Below, piece by piece: positions 41,384 through 50,084 of a DNA stretch of 64,000 bases. The position numbers were made by a program, and so were the translations under genes. Every line of letters begins with the position of its first letter. Position 1 is the stretch's first letter. The notes below the pieces were generated by a model, which was given only the letters and a program-made list of their open reading frames with translations, was not told the origin of the DNA and did no database searches. Source of the stretch: Ignavibacteriota bacterium (GTDB lineage Bacteria; Bacteroidota; Ignavibacteria; UBA10030; UBA6906); the NCBI GenBank assembly GCA_016707525.1, contig JADJHP010000001.1, forward strand, positions 186,001 through 250,000, given 5' to 3'.

Positions 41384-42636
41384 GCATGACATCCCGCGAG
41401 CGATTGGCGTTGACGCTGCGCCATGAGCAACCCGACCGGGTGTGCGTGGATTTCGGGGGCACGGCGGTGACCGGCATGCACGTGAGCATCGTTTCTCAGC
41501 TCCGGCGGCGTCTGCTCGGCGATCCGACGTACCGCGTGAAGGTCGTGGAGCCGTATCAGATGCTCGGTGAGATCGATGATGAGCTCCGCGAAGCGCTCGG
41601 GATAGACGTCGTCGGCTCGTGGGCGCCGAAAGGGATGTTCGGGTTCCCGAATACGGATTGGAAACCGTTCACGCTCTTCGATGGCACCGGGGTGCTTGTT
41701 CCCGGCGGATTCGAAGTAACGGTGGATGAGAAGAACGACCTGCTCATCTACCCCGAAGGAGACCGTACCGTTGCAGCATGTGCACGGATGCCGCAGGGCG
41801 GGTATTTCTTCGATGCGATCTCGCGTCAACGGCCGGTCGTTGAAGAGGAACTTGATCCCGCGGATAACCTCGAAGAGTTCTCGCCGCTGTCGGACGCCGA
41901 TCTGCAGCACTTCGCACGGCAGGCGGAACGGGGTGCGGGGCTGAAGAAAGGTGTCATCGTGATCGCTCCCGGCGTCGCGTTCGGGGATATCGCCCTCGTT
42001 CCGGCGCTCTGGAAGAAGAACGTCCGCGGCATCCGCGACGTGGAAGAGTGGTATGTCTCCACTGCCGCCCGCAGGGAGTACGTGGAGAAGGTGTTCGAGG
42101 GGCAGTGCGCCGTCGGGCTGAAGAATCTCGAGCGTCTCGCACGTGCGGTGGGCGACAATGCGCAGGCGGCCTTCGTGACGGGGACGGACTTCGGGACGCA
42201 GGCGGGCCTCTTCATATCACGCAAGGCGTATCGTGAATTGTACATGCCGTTCCACAAGATCATCAACAGCTACATCCACTCGCACACATCGTGGAAGACG
42301 TTCATCCACTCCTGCGGGTGCGTTGTGGACCTGATCCCGGACTTCATCGAGGCGGGGTTCGATATCCTGAATCCGGTGCAGACCTCGGCAGCGGGGATGG
42401 ATCCCGCCTGGCTGAAACGGACCTATGGGAAGGACATCGTATTCTGGGGCGGTGGTGTGGATACGCAGAAAACCCTGCCGTATGGAACCCCGGAGGAGGT
42501 GTATCGTGAAGTGCGGGAACGCATCGCGCTGTTCAACAAGGGTGGTGGGTTCGTGTTCAATACGGTGCACAATGTCCAGGCCCTCGTGCCGATAGAGAAT
42601 GTGGAGGCAATGTTCCGGGCGTTAAAGGAGGGATAG
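41380..42636 (+). CDS. uroporphyrinogen-decarboxylase-family protein (MtaA/MtbA-like), first copy
   Basis: 418 residues, overlapping the lyase gene by 4 bases. It has the UROD-fold pattern with TSRERLALTLRHEQPDRV at the N-terminus and HSCGCVVDLIPDFIEAGFDILNPVQ. The His-x-Cys pair resembles the zinc site of methyl-transferring UROD relatives. True HemE features are lacking, and the polysaccharide context argues against heme synthesis. A methyltransferase role, for example on methylated sugars, is inference. Confidence 0.82.
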   Translation: MSMTSRERLALTLRHEQPDRVCVDFGGTAVTGMHVSIVSQLRRRLLGDPTYRVKVVEPYQMLGEIDDELREALGIDVVGSWAPKGMFGFPNTDWKPFTLFDGTGVLVPGGFEVTVDEKNDLLIYPEGDRTVAACARMPQGGYFFDAISRQRPVVEEELDPADNLEEFSPLSDADLQHFARQAERGAGLKKGVIVIAPGVAFGDIALVPALWKKNVRGIRDVEEWYVSTAARREYVEKVFEGQCAVGLKNLERLARAVGDNAQAAFVTGTDFGTQAGLFISRKAYRELYMPFHKIINSYIHSHTSWKTFIHSCGCVVDLIPDFIEAGFDILNPVQTSAAGMDPAWLKRTYGKDIVFWGGGVDTQKTLPYGTPEEVYREVRERIALFNKGGGFVFNTVHNVQALVPIENVEAMFRALKEG

Positions 42637-42669
42637 GCAGCGCGGAGAAGGGGGAATGGAAAAGAAACG

Positions 42670-43383
42670 ATGCAGAGAAGAGAGGGCACGAAGGAACGCA
42701 TGGCAGGTACGGAGAAGATCGGTGGTGTGATCTTTGACCTGGATGGGACGCTGCTGGACACGCTGGAGGATATCGCGGATTCGGCGAATGCGGCCCTTAC
42801 AGAGCGTGGGCATGCGGTGCATCCGGTGGATGCTTACCGGTACTTCGTTGGCGACGGGGCGCCGACATTGATGCACCGCATACTCCCCGAAGGGGCCCGG
42901 ACGGCCACAGAAGAAGCCGCACTGCTTGTCCGGTACAAGGAGATCTATGCGGTACGCTGGAACATCAAGACCGCTTCGTATGCCGGTATTTCCGGGATGC
43001 TTGCCGCTCTGTCGGCACGCGGCCTGCGCCTGGCGGTGCTCTCGAACAAACCACACGACGCCACCACGGAATGCGTGACAGGGTTCCTGAACGATATCCG
43101 TTTCGACATCGTGCAGGGACAAACCGCGGAGTTCCCGAAGAAGCCCGATCCTACCGGTGCGCTTGCCATTGCGCGGCGAATGGGTGTGGCCCCGTCCGAC
43201 TGCTTGTACGTCGGGGATACGGCCACCGATATGCAGACCGCCGTCCGCGCGGGGATGATCCCCGTGGGGGCGCTCTGGGGATTCCGGACCGCGGACGAGC
43301 TCACTGCACACGGTGCCCGGCGGCTCGTGTCGCATCCATCGGAACTCATCGCACTGCTCGACGACAGGACCCTACGTTCATGA
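42670..43383 (+). CDS. HAD-family phosphatase (phosphoglycolate-phosphatase-like)
   Basis: 237 residues. HAD motif I is FDLDGTLLDT, motif II is VLSNKPH, Lys is in KKPDP and motif IV is YVGDTATDM. The cap is helical, as in Gph-type enzymes. The start at 42670 is used; an ATG at 42700 with AAGGAA just before it is an alternative that removes ten residues. It sits between two UROD-family genes and overlaps the second by 4 bases, so it probably dephosphorylates a metabolite of this pathway. Confidence 0.88.
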   Translation: MQRREGTKERMAGTEKIGGVIFDLDGTLLDTLEDIADSANAALTERGHAVHPVDAYRYFVGDGAPTLMHRILPEGARTATEEAALLVRYKEIYAVRWNIKTASYAGISGMLAALSARGLRLAVLSNKPHDATTECVTGFLNDIRFDIVQGQTAEFPKKPDPTGALAIARRMGVAPSDCLYVGDTATDMQTAVRAGMIPVGALWGFRTADELTAHGARRLVSHPSELIALLDDRTLRS

Positions 43384-44360
43384 CCCGTTCACCGTTCTTC
43401 GTTCCCGTGGTCTATGAGCACGCTGCGCAGCTCATCGGCAAACGCCCGTGGGAAGTGTCACGCGATGAGGACCTCCTCGTTGCAGGTCACGCCGCGGCGT
43501 ATCAGGCATATCATCATTCGCCGATCGTGGCGGGGATCGACGTGTACAACGTCGAGGCAGAGGCCTACGGCTCGGTGCTCGGCGATGCCGGGGGCATCGC
43601 GATCCCTTCGGTGGAACGGCACGCATGTTCGGAGGTCGGGGAGATCATCGATGTGAAGGCTCCGGATCTCGCCTCGCAGGGGCGTTGGCCCGTGGTCCTG
43701 GGTGCGGCCCGACGATTGAAGGAGAGGTTCCCTGAGGCGCAGGTGTGTGTCCCCTTGAGCGGACCGTTCTCCATCGCCAGCAATCTTGTCGGATTCGAGG
43801 AACTTCTGTTCGGTGTCCTGGAAGACCCTGCTCTCGTGCGCGAGGCGCTGGTCCATCTCGCACGCCATCAGGCGGCGATCATCCGGGAGATCCACCGGAT
43901 GGGATTGGCGTGCATCGTCTTCGAATCGGCGGCGACGCCACCGCTTCTCTCGCCTGCATCGTTCCGGGATGTGGAATTGCCCGCCCTGCGCGTCATTGCC
44001 ACGGACCATGCCCTGGCAACGGGTGAGGCTCTGGCGCTTGTGATAGGCGGAAACACGGTACCGATCCTGCCTGACCTGATCGATCTTCACCCCGGCATGT
44101 TGATCTGTCCGTCCGAGACCGACCGCGCACGGTTCATGGAGATCATGCGTGCACATCCGGGGATCATGGTCCGCATCAATATGTCGCCGGCCGTCTTTGC
44201 GGCGGCAGGGAGTGACGGCGCACAGGCCGAAGCGGATACAGCGCTCGCACTGGCGGCGGGCAGGGAACAGGTCTGCATCGGGACCGGTGTCTTGCCGTAT
44301 GACGCCGATCCGGCGACCGTGCTGCGCATGCAGGCGTACGTGGAGGGACACAGACGATGA
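43380..44360 (+). CDS. uroporphyrinogen-decarboxylase-family protein, second copy
   Basis: 326 residues with the shorter UROD/MtaA fold pattern (VPLSGPFSIASNLVGFEELLFG, GLACIVFESAATPPLLSP, VCIGTGVLPYDADPATV). The His-x-Cys-Gly zinc motif of the first copy is replaced here by IGGNT, so the two copies are not equivalent. It overlaps the HAD gene and the next beta-helix gene by 4 bases each. The two UROD proteins may form one enzyme or act on different steps. Confidence 0.78.
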   Translation: MTRSPFFVPVVYEHAAQLIGKRPWEVSRDEDLLVAGHAAAYQAYHHSPIVAGIDVYNVEAEAYGSVLGDAGGIAIPSVERHACSEVGEIIDVKAPDLASQGRWPVVLGAARRLKERFPEAQVCVPLSGPFSIASNLVGFEELLFGVLEDPALVREALVHLARHQAAIIREIHRMGLACIVFESAATPPLLSPASFRDVELPALRVIATDHALATGEALALVIGGNTVPILPDLIDLHPGMLICPSETDRARFMEIMRAHPGIMVRINMSPAVFAAAGSDGAQAEADTALALAAGREQVCIGTGVLPYDADPATVLRMQAYVEGHRR

Positions 44361-46702
44361 CAGCGATACGGTGCGACAATGGTGGTGAGGCCCGGGAGGA
44401 TCATCGCGGAGGTGTTCTACACGTCGCGAAGATCGCCCGAACCTGCAGACGCGTGGCGGCGGACAATGCGTGGAGAGGCATCCTTGCCCTCTTCCTTCTC
44501 CTGGCCGCGATCTCACCACTCGGCGCCCGCGAACTCGTCGTGTCGACGGCGGGGAAGGACACCAACCCGGGAACCCGCGCCCTGCCGCTCCGGACGCTGA
44601 CGGGTGCTCGTGATGCGCTGCGCGCCATCCATACTCAGGGCTTCGGCCGCGGTGAACGTGATACGGTCTTGATCCGGGGTGGCGTGTATCGCCTGGATTC
44701 CACGTTCGTGCTTGAATCGCGGGATGGTGGATCCCGGCCGTTCCCGGTCCACTACACGGCCGCCCCCGGAGAGCAGGTCAGGATCATTGGCGGCATGGAC
44801 CTTCCGCGGTCGTTGTTCCGACCGGCGACGGATCCTGCGGCCCTCAAGCGCATGCCCGCGTCCGCCCGGGCCCATGTGCTTGCGTGTGATCTGAACGAAG
44901 CGGGTGTGCGATCGTTCGGCAACCACCGTCAGGCCGGACACGGCCATGCCGTGGAGCCGGCACCACTCGAATTGTACTGCAACGGCTCGGTGCTCCCACT
45001 GGCGCACTATCCTGACAGCGGTGCGATCACGATCGGCGAGGTGATCGATCCCGGATCAGTGCCGCGCATCGGGGACTACGTGAACATCCGCGGCGGCACG
45101 TTCGTGTACACCGATCAGCGTCATGCGGCGTGGGCCGGAGCGGATGATGTCTGGCTGCAGGGGTTCTTCAAATGGGGGTTCGCGGACGACAAGATCCGTG
45201 TTCTCTCCACGGATACGGAGCGCCAGCGCGTCACCCTCGCGACGCCGCACATGTATGGTGTGGGCAACGGCGAGCCATTCAATCAGTACGTCGCCCTCAA
45301 CCTTCTCGAAGAACTGACGATGCCCGGCGAATGGTATCTCGATCGGGCCACCGGAATGTTGTATGTGTGGCCTCCGTCCGGCCAGACGGATCTCGCCTTC
45401 TCGGTATCGGTCCTGGAGGCGCCTCTCATCGCATTCGACCGGGTCTCGGATATCCTGCTCGAAGGCTGCACGGTGGAACTCGGGCGGGGGATGGGCATCT
45501 CGGTTGAAGGTGGTGAACGTGTCACCATCGGAGGGTGCACCATCCGGAATGTCGGAACCTGCGGGATCGTGTTCGGGCAGGGTGCGCGCCAGACGTTCCC
45601 GCACCTCACGGCCGACGACTATGACGGTGTACCCGCGGCGCGTACGCTGGGTGCGTTCCAGATGCACTATTATAAGTACACCACATGGGACCGGCAGTGC
45701 GGAAGCGGACATCATGTGCTCTCCTGTGACGTGTACAACACCGGAGCCGGCGGGATTACGATCGGCGGCGGGAGCAAGAAAGACCTCGTTCCCTCCGGGT
45801 CGTCCGTGGAGAATTGCCGTGTGCACAAGTACAACCGCCACTACAAGGCACAGTGGGCGGGGATCAACGTGGACGGCTGCGGGGTGCTGATCGCCCACAA
45901 TGAGATCTTCGATGCCGACCTGCAGGCGATCTTCGTGCGCGGCAATGACCACGTCTTCGAATACAACAACATTCATCATGTTGCACTGAACTCCAACGAC
46001 GCCTCGGCATGGTATCTCGGACGTGATCCGAGCGACCAGGGGAACATCGTGCGCAACAACTTCTTCCATCACGTCGGCCGCCCGGACCGGAAGTGGATGA
46101 TGGGCGTGTATTGCGATGATGCCACGTGCAATGTGAGCGTGACCGGGAACGTCTTTTATAAGGTGGCGTCCTACGGGACCGTCTACAGCAACGGCGGGCA
46201 TGACATCGTGGTCCGGGACAACATCTTCATTGAGGGGTATGGCCCGGTGTTCCAGTTGAAATCGATGTGGTACGACTTCGGGCGGTTCGAGATCCCGTAC
46301 TTCTTCGGGCCGAAGGGTGTGTACCGGCGCCGGTTGACCCGCGACCTGGACATCACGCGTCCGCCGTACAGCACGCACTACCCGCTCCTGAAGGATTGGT
46401 TCGATCTCATGCCTGACAGCGTGACCTATGTGGGGATGCGTCCGCGGCGCAACGTCTTCGAGCGGAATCTTGTGGTGAATTATGAAGAGACCTACCGGCT
46501 CGTCGGTGAGTATGCGCAGTGTGATTTCCGGGACAACTTCGTGGTGCGGGGTGATCCGGGGTTCATGGATATGCAGGCGATGGATTTCCGGCTCGACGGT
46601 GACGCGCCGGTCTTCAAGGCGATCCCGGGTTTCCAGGCCCCGCCCTTCGCATCGATGGGGCTCTACAAAGACAGGTATCGGCGCATGCTACCGGTGCAGT
46701 AG
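44357..46702 (+). CDS. right-handed beta-helix protein, probable carbohydrate-active
   Basis: 781 residues. A membrane-like segment (GILALFLLLAAISPLGA) lies about 40 residues from the start, an unusually long lead; a GTG at 44453 would give a normal signal peptide. The body shows parallel beta-helix repeats (VSDILLEGCTVELG, VTIGGCTIRNVGTCGIVFG, NVFYKVASYGTVYSNGGHDIVVRDNIF), typical of pectate-lyase-like, epimerase or GH proteins. ELVVSTAGKDTNPGT at the mature N-terminus is common in this class. It ends the lyase-UROD operon. The specific activity is not assigned. Confidence 0.8.
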   Translation: MTAIRCDNGGEAREDHRGGVLHVAKIARTCRRVAADNAWRGILALFLLLAAISPLGARELVVSTAGKDTNPGTRALPLRTLTGARDALRAIHTQGFGRGERDTVLIRGGVYRLDSTFVLESRDGGSRPFPVHYTAAPGEQVRIIGGMDLPRSLFRPATDPAALKRMPASARAHVLACDLNEAGVRSFGNHRQAGHGHAVEPAPLELYCNGSVLPLAHYPDSGAITIGEVIDPGSVPRIGDYVNIRGGTFVYTDQRHAAWAGADDVWLQGFFKWGFADDKIRVLSTDTERQRVTLATPHMYGVGNGEPFNQYVALNLLEELTMPGEWYLDRATGMLYVWPPSGQTDLAFSVSVLEAPLIAFDRVSDILLEGCTVELGRGMGISVEGGERVTIGGCTIRNVGTCGIVFGQGARQTFPHLTADDYDGVPAARTLGAFQMHYYKYTTWDRQCGSGHHVLSCDVYNTGAGGITIGGGSKKDLVPSGSSVENCRVHKYNRHYKAQWAGINVDGCGVLIAHNEIFDADLQAIFVRGNDHVFEYNNIHHVALNSNDASAWYLGRDPSDQGNIVRNNFFHHVGRPDRKWMMGVYCDDATCNVSVTGNVFYKVASYGTVYSNGGHDIVVRDNIFIEGYGPVFQLKSMWYDFGRFEIPYFFGPKGVYRRRLTRDLDITRPPYSTHYPLLKDWFDLMPDSVTYVGMRPRRNVFERNLVVNYEETYRLVGEYAQCDFRDNFVVRGDPGFMDMQAMDFRLDGDAPVFKAIPGFQAPPFASMGLYKDRYRRMLPVQ

Positions 46703-46762
46703 CATGCCGGCCCGCACGGGCCAGGAACACGGTGCACCGATGCACGAAAGGATGATGCTTCA

Positions 46763-49039
46763 ATGATCGATATAGAGAAACTCCTGGCGGCGGAACTCTC
46801 GCTGCAGCCGGCCCAGGTCCGCAGTGCTCTCCAATTGAAGAGTGAAGGGGGGACGGTCCCGTTCATTGCACGCTACCGCAAGGAGCGGACGGGAGAGATG
46901 GATGAATTGCAGTTGCACATGCTCTTCGACCGCCACGCGTATCTTGTGGACCTCGAGGACCGCAAGGCTGTTGTGCTCGAGTCGATCGAGAAGCAGGGAA
47001 AGCTCACGGCCGAGCTGCGCGCGAAGGTCGAGGGCTGTACCCAGAAGACGGAACTGGAGGATCTGTACCTTCCGTACCGACCGAAGAAGCGTACCCGGGC
47101 GACCATCGCCAAGGAGAAGGGCCTCGAACCGCTGGCCGAAGCGATCAAGGCTGCGAATGTGCCGGCCGTGAAGTCGTTCGATCTTCCCGCGGTCGCCGCT
47201 CCGTATGTGTCGGAAGAGAAGGGCGTCGTAACAGCCGATGAAGCGATCGCCGGTGCTGCAGATATCATCGCCGAGGAGGTCGCGGAAAAGGCCGAGCACC
47301 GGGCACACCTGCGCGAATGGATCCTTGCCAATGGCTTCTTTACGTCCGAAGTGAAACCCGAGTTCGCCGCCGGTTCGACCAAGTTCGAGATGTATCGTGG
47401 ATACAAAGTGAAGGCTTCCGATATCCATCCGCACAACGTTCTGGCGCTCCTCCGCGGCGAGAAGGAGGAGATCCTCACCGTCGATCTCGGATTCGAACTG
47501 GATCCGGTCGTCACGTATCTGCGGGAGCGGGAGATCCACGCGGGGGCCTCATCGGTCAGAGACCTGTATCAGGGTCTGCTCCTTGACGCCTTCGAGCGCC
47601 TCATGCGTGTCTCGCTTGCCGGGGAAGTGCGCGCGATGTGCAAGGAACGGTCGGATCGTGAATCCATCACCACCTTCGAAGCGAACCTCCGGCAGCTCCT
47701 GCTCTCGCCACCGGCGGGGATGAAGCCGACCATGGGTGTGGACCCCGGACTCCGGACCGGGTGCAAGCTCGCCGTGCTCGACGCCACAGGGAAGCTCCTT
47801 GAATATGAGACGATCTATCCGTCGAGGTCGGATGGAGAACGGAAGGCGGCGGCACGCAAACTCGGCGGACTGATCCTGAAGCATGGCGTGGACCTGATCG
47901 CGGTCGGCAACGGGACGGGTGGCCGGGAGACGGAGACCTTCGTTGCGGAGGTCCTCTCCGCACTCGACAGGCAACCCACCCGCGTCATGGTGAGCGAGGC
48001 GGGTGCCTCTGTCTATTCTGCCAGCATGCTGGCGCGCGAGGAATTTCCCGAGCTGGATGTGACCATCCGCGGCGCTGTGAGCATCGGCCGGCGGTTGCAG
48101 GACCCGCTTTCGGAGCTCGTCAAGATCGACCCGAAGTCCATCGGTGTGGGGCAATACCAGCACGACGTGGACCAGAAGCTGCTGAAAAAGCGGCTCGATG
48201 AGACGGTCGAGAGTTGCGTGAACTACGTTGGCGTGGACGTCAATATGGCTTCCCGTGAGCTGCTCAAGTACGTGGCGGGCGTGAACACGACCCTCGCCAA
48301 AAGCATTGTCGCGTATCGGGACGAGCATGGGCCGTACAAGAACCGCGAAGCATTGCGGCAGGTGCCGAAGTTTGGCCCGAAGACGTTCGAGCAGGCCGCG
48401 GGGTTCCTGCGTATCCGGGGGGGAGACAATCCGTTGGACAATTCTGCCGTCCATCCGGAAAGCTACCCGGTGGCGGAACGTATCCTCACGGACCTTGCCG
48501 TGAAGGTGGAAGACCTCGCGCGCGACCCCGGAAAGCTCGCCCTTGTGAAGCCTGCTGCCTATGTGACCGACAAGGCGGGGGAGCCGACCGTCCGCGATAT
48601 CATCAATGAGCTCAAGAAGCCGGGACGTGATCCGCGGGCGGAGTTCCACTATGCGACGTTCAAAGAAGGCGTGAATGAGATCAGGGATCTTGCGGCAGGG
48701 ATGGAGCTGGAGGGTGTCGTCACGAACGTAACGAATTTCGGTGCATTCGTGGACATCGGGGTGCATCAGGACGGGCTCGTTCACGTGTCGCAGATCGCCG
48801 ATCGTTTCGTGCAGGACCCGACCACGGCAGTGCACGTCGGTCAGGTCGTGAAGGTGCGTGTGCTGGAGGTGAATGAACAGCTCAAGCGTATCAGCCTGAC
48901 CATGAAGAAGGGCGGGACGGAGAAGGGTGGCGCGGAAAAAGGGAGCCACCAGAAGCACCACGGCAAGAAGGAGAAGCAGGCGGACAAGGCGCCGCACTAC
49001 ACGCTCGCCGATCTGAAACGTCGATTCGAGAACCGGTAA
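46763..49039 (+). CDS. tex: Tex-family RNA-binding protein
   Basis: 758 residues with the full Tex layout. The helical N-terminal region has GGTVPFIARYRKE. The YqgF-like fold has MGVDPGLRTGCKLAVLD. The helix-hairpin-helix part has VGVDVNMASRELLKYVAGVN and REALRQVPKFGPKTFEQAAG. An S1 domain lies near 645-715 (VVTNVTNFGAFVDIGVHQDG). The C-terminal tail is Lys-rich. Tex affects transcription and RNA handling. It has no evident link to the flanking carbohydrate genes. Confidence 0.95.
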   Translation: MIDIEKLLAAELSLQPAQVRSALQLKSEGGTVPFIARYRKERTGEMDELQLHMLFDRHAYLVDLEDRKAVVLESIEKQGKLTAELRAKVEGCTQKTELEDLYLPYRPKKRTRATIAKEKGLEPLAEAIKAANVPAVKSFDLPAVAAPYVSEEKGVVTADEAIAGAADIIAEEVAEKAEHRAHLREWILANGFFTSEVKPEFAAGSTKFEMYRGYKVKASDIHPHNVLALLRGEKEEILTVDLGFELDPVVTYLREREIHAGASSVRDLYQGLLLDAFERLMRVSLAGEVRAMCKERSDRESITTFEANLRQLLLSPPAGMKPTMGVDPGLRTGCKLAVLDATGKLLEYETIYPSRSDGERKAAARKLGGLILKHGVDLIAVGNGTGGRETETFVAEVLSALDRQPTRVMVSEAGASVYSASMLAREEFPELDVTIRGAVSIGRRLQDPLSELVKIDPKSIGVGQYQHDVDQKLLKKRLDETVESCVNYVGVDVNMASRELLKYVAGVNTTLAKSIVAYRDEHGPYKNREALRQVPKFGPKTFEQAAGFLRIRGGDNPLDNSAVHPESYPVAERILTDLAVKVEDLARDPGKLALVKPAAYVTDKAGEPTVRDIINELKKPGRDPRAEFHYATFKEGVNEIRDLAAGMELEGVVTNVTNFGAFVDIGVHQDGLVHVSQIADRFVQDPTTAVHVGQVVKVRVLEVNEQLKRISLTMKKGGTEKGGAEKGSHQKHHGKKEKQADKAPHYTLADLKRRFENR

Positions 49040-49054
49040 GGAAAGACAGGGACC

Positions 49055-50014
49055 ATGCACGAGACCATTCGCACATTAGGGCAGTACGGGATCATCCCGG
49101 TTGTGGCCATTGACAATGCCGCCGATGCCGTGCCGCTTGCACAGGCGCTGCAGGACGGCGGTTTGAACTGCATCGAGATCACGTTCCGGACGGCCGCGGC
49201 GGCGGATGCGCTCGCTGCGATCGCGAAGGAATGTCCGACGATGCTTGCCGGTGCGGGAACGGTGCTGACTGTGGAGCAGGTGAAGAAGGCGAAAGCGAAC
49301 GGCGCGAAGTTCATCGTTGCACCGGGCCTGAACCGCAAGGTCGTGGAGGCATGTATCGCTGAAGGGATGCCCGTTACCCCGGGGGTGTCCACGCCGTCAG
49401 ATGTGGAAGCTGCTCTCGAATTGGGACTGGATGTGGTCAAATTCTTTCCCGCGGAGGCGGCGGGTGGTGTGAAGTTCCTGAATGCCATCAGCGCACCGTA
49501 CCGGTCGGTGAAATTCATCCCCACCGGCGGGATCGACGAGAACAACCTGCTCTCGTATCTCAAACTGCCGCGCGTGCTGGCCTGCGGGGGCAGCTGGATG
49601 GTGAAACCCGAACTGATCAATGCCGGGAAGTTCGACGAGATCCGGTCGCTCACGGCGAAAGCTGTTGCGACCATGCTCGGGTTCGAATTCTGGCATCTCG
49701 GCGTGAACTGTGCGGCACAGGCGGAGGCCAGTGCTGCCGCATCCCTGGCCTCAGCGTCGTTCTCCATGGCGATCCGCCAGGGGGCGACCTCGGAGTTCGT
49801 GGGGAGCGGACTGGAATTCCTCTACACGCCGGGCCGCGGTGCGCACGGGCACATTGCGATCAAGACCAACTCCATCGAACGGGCCGTCGCGTACTTCGAG
49901 CGCCGGGGCGTGCGCACGATACCGGAGACGCGGGTGGAGAAGGACGGCAAGTTGCATGTGATCTACCTCGACATGGACCTCGCCGGGTTTTCCGTGCACC
50001 TCATCCAGCCGTAG
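49055..50014 (+). CDS. eda: KDPG/KHG aldolase fused to a C-terminal VOC-like domain
   Basis: 319 residues. Residues 1-207 are a complete class I KDPG aldolase. It has the Glu of the active site in NCIEITFRT, GAGTVLTVEQ, VVKFFPAEAAGG with the Schiff-base Lys, and FIPTGGIDENN. Standard enzymes stop here (about 210 residues). This one continues with about 100 residues that read as a vicinal-oxygen-chelate (glyoxalase-like) domain (FWHLGVNC, HGHIAIKTNSIERAVAYFERRGV, GFSVHLIQ). The aldolase splits KDPG to pyruvate and glyceraldehyde-3-phosphate. kdgK follows, so uronate breakdown is the likely context. The extra domain's role is unknown. Confidence 0.88.
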   Translation: MHETIRTLGQYGIIPVVAIDNAADAVPLAQALQDGGLNCIEITFRTAAAADALAAIAKECPTMLAGAGTVLTVEQVKKAKANGAKFIVAPGLNRKVVEACIAEGMPVTPGVSTPSDVEAALELGLDVVKFFPAEAAGGVKFLNAISAPYRSVKFIPTGGIDENNLLSYLKLPRVLACGGSWMVKPELINAGKFDEIRSLTAKAVATMLGFEFWHLGVNCAAQAEASAAASLASASFSMAIRQGATSEFVGSGLEFLYTPGRGAHGHIAIKTNSIERAVAYFERRGVRTIPETRVEKDGKLHVIYLDMDLAGFSVHLIQP

Positions 50015-50084
50015 CGATGAACGAGTGCGGCCGGATGCATTGACGACATGACCGAACGAATCATCATCTGAGAAAGACAGTCCC

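Noticed and set aside
41380..42636. True uroporphyrinogen decarboxylase (hemE)
   Set aside because: The gene sits in a polysaccharide operon, has a methyltransferase-like His-x-Cys motif, and has a second, different UROD copy nearby; no other heme genes are present.
46705..46730. GGCCCG-CA-CGGGCC palindrome after the beta-helix gene
   Set aside because: The loop is only two bases and there is no T-tract, so it is unlikely to be a terminator.
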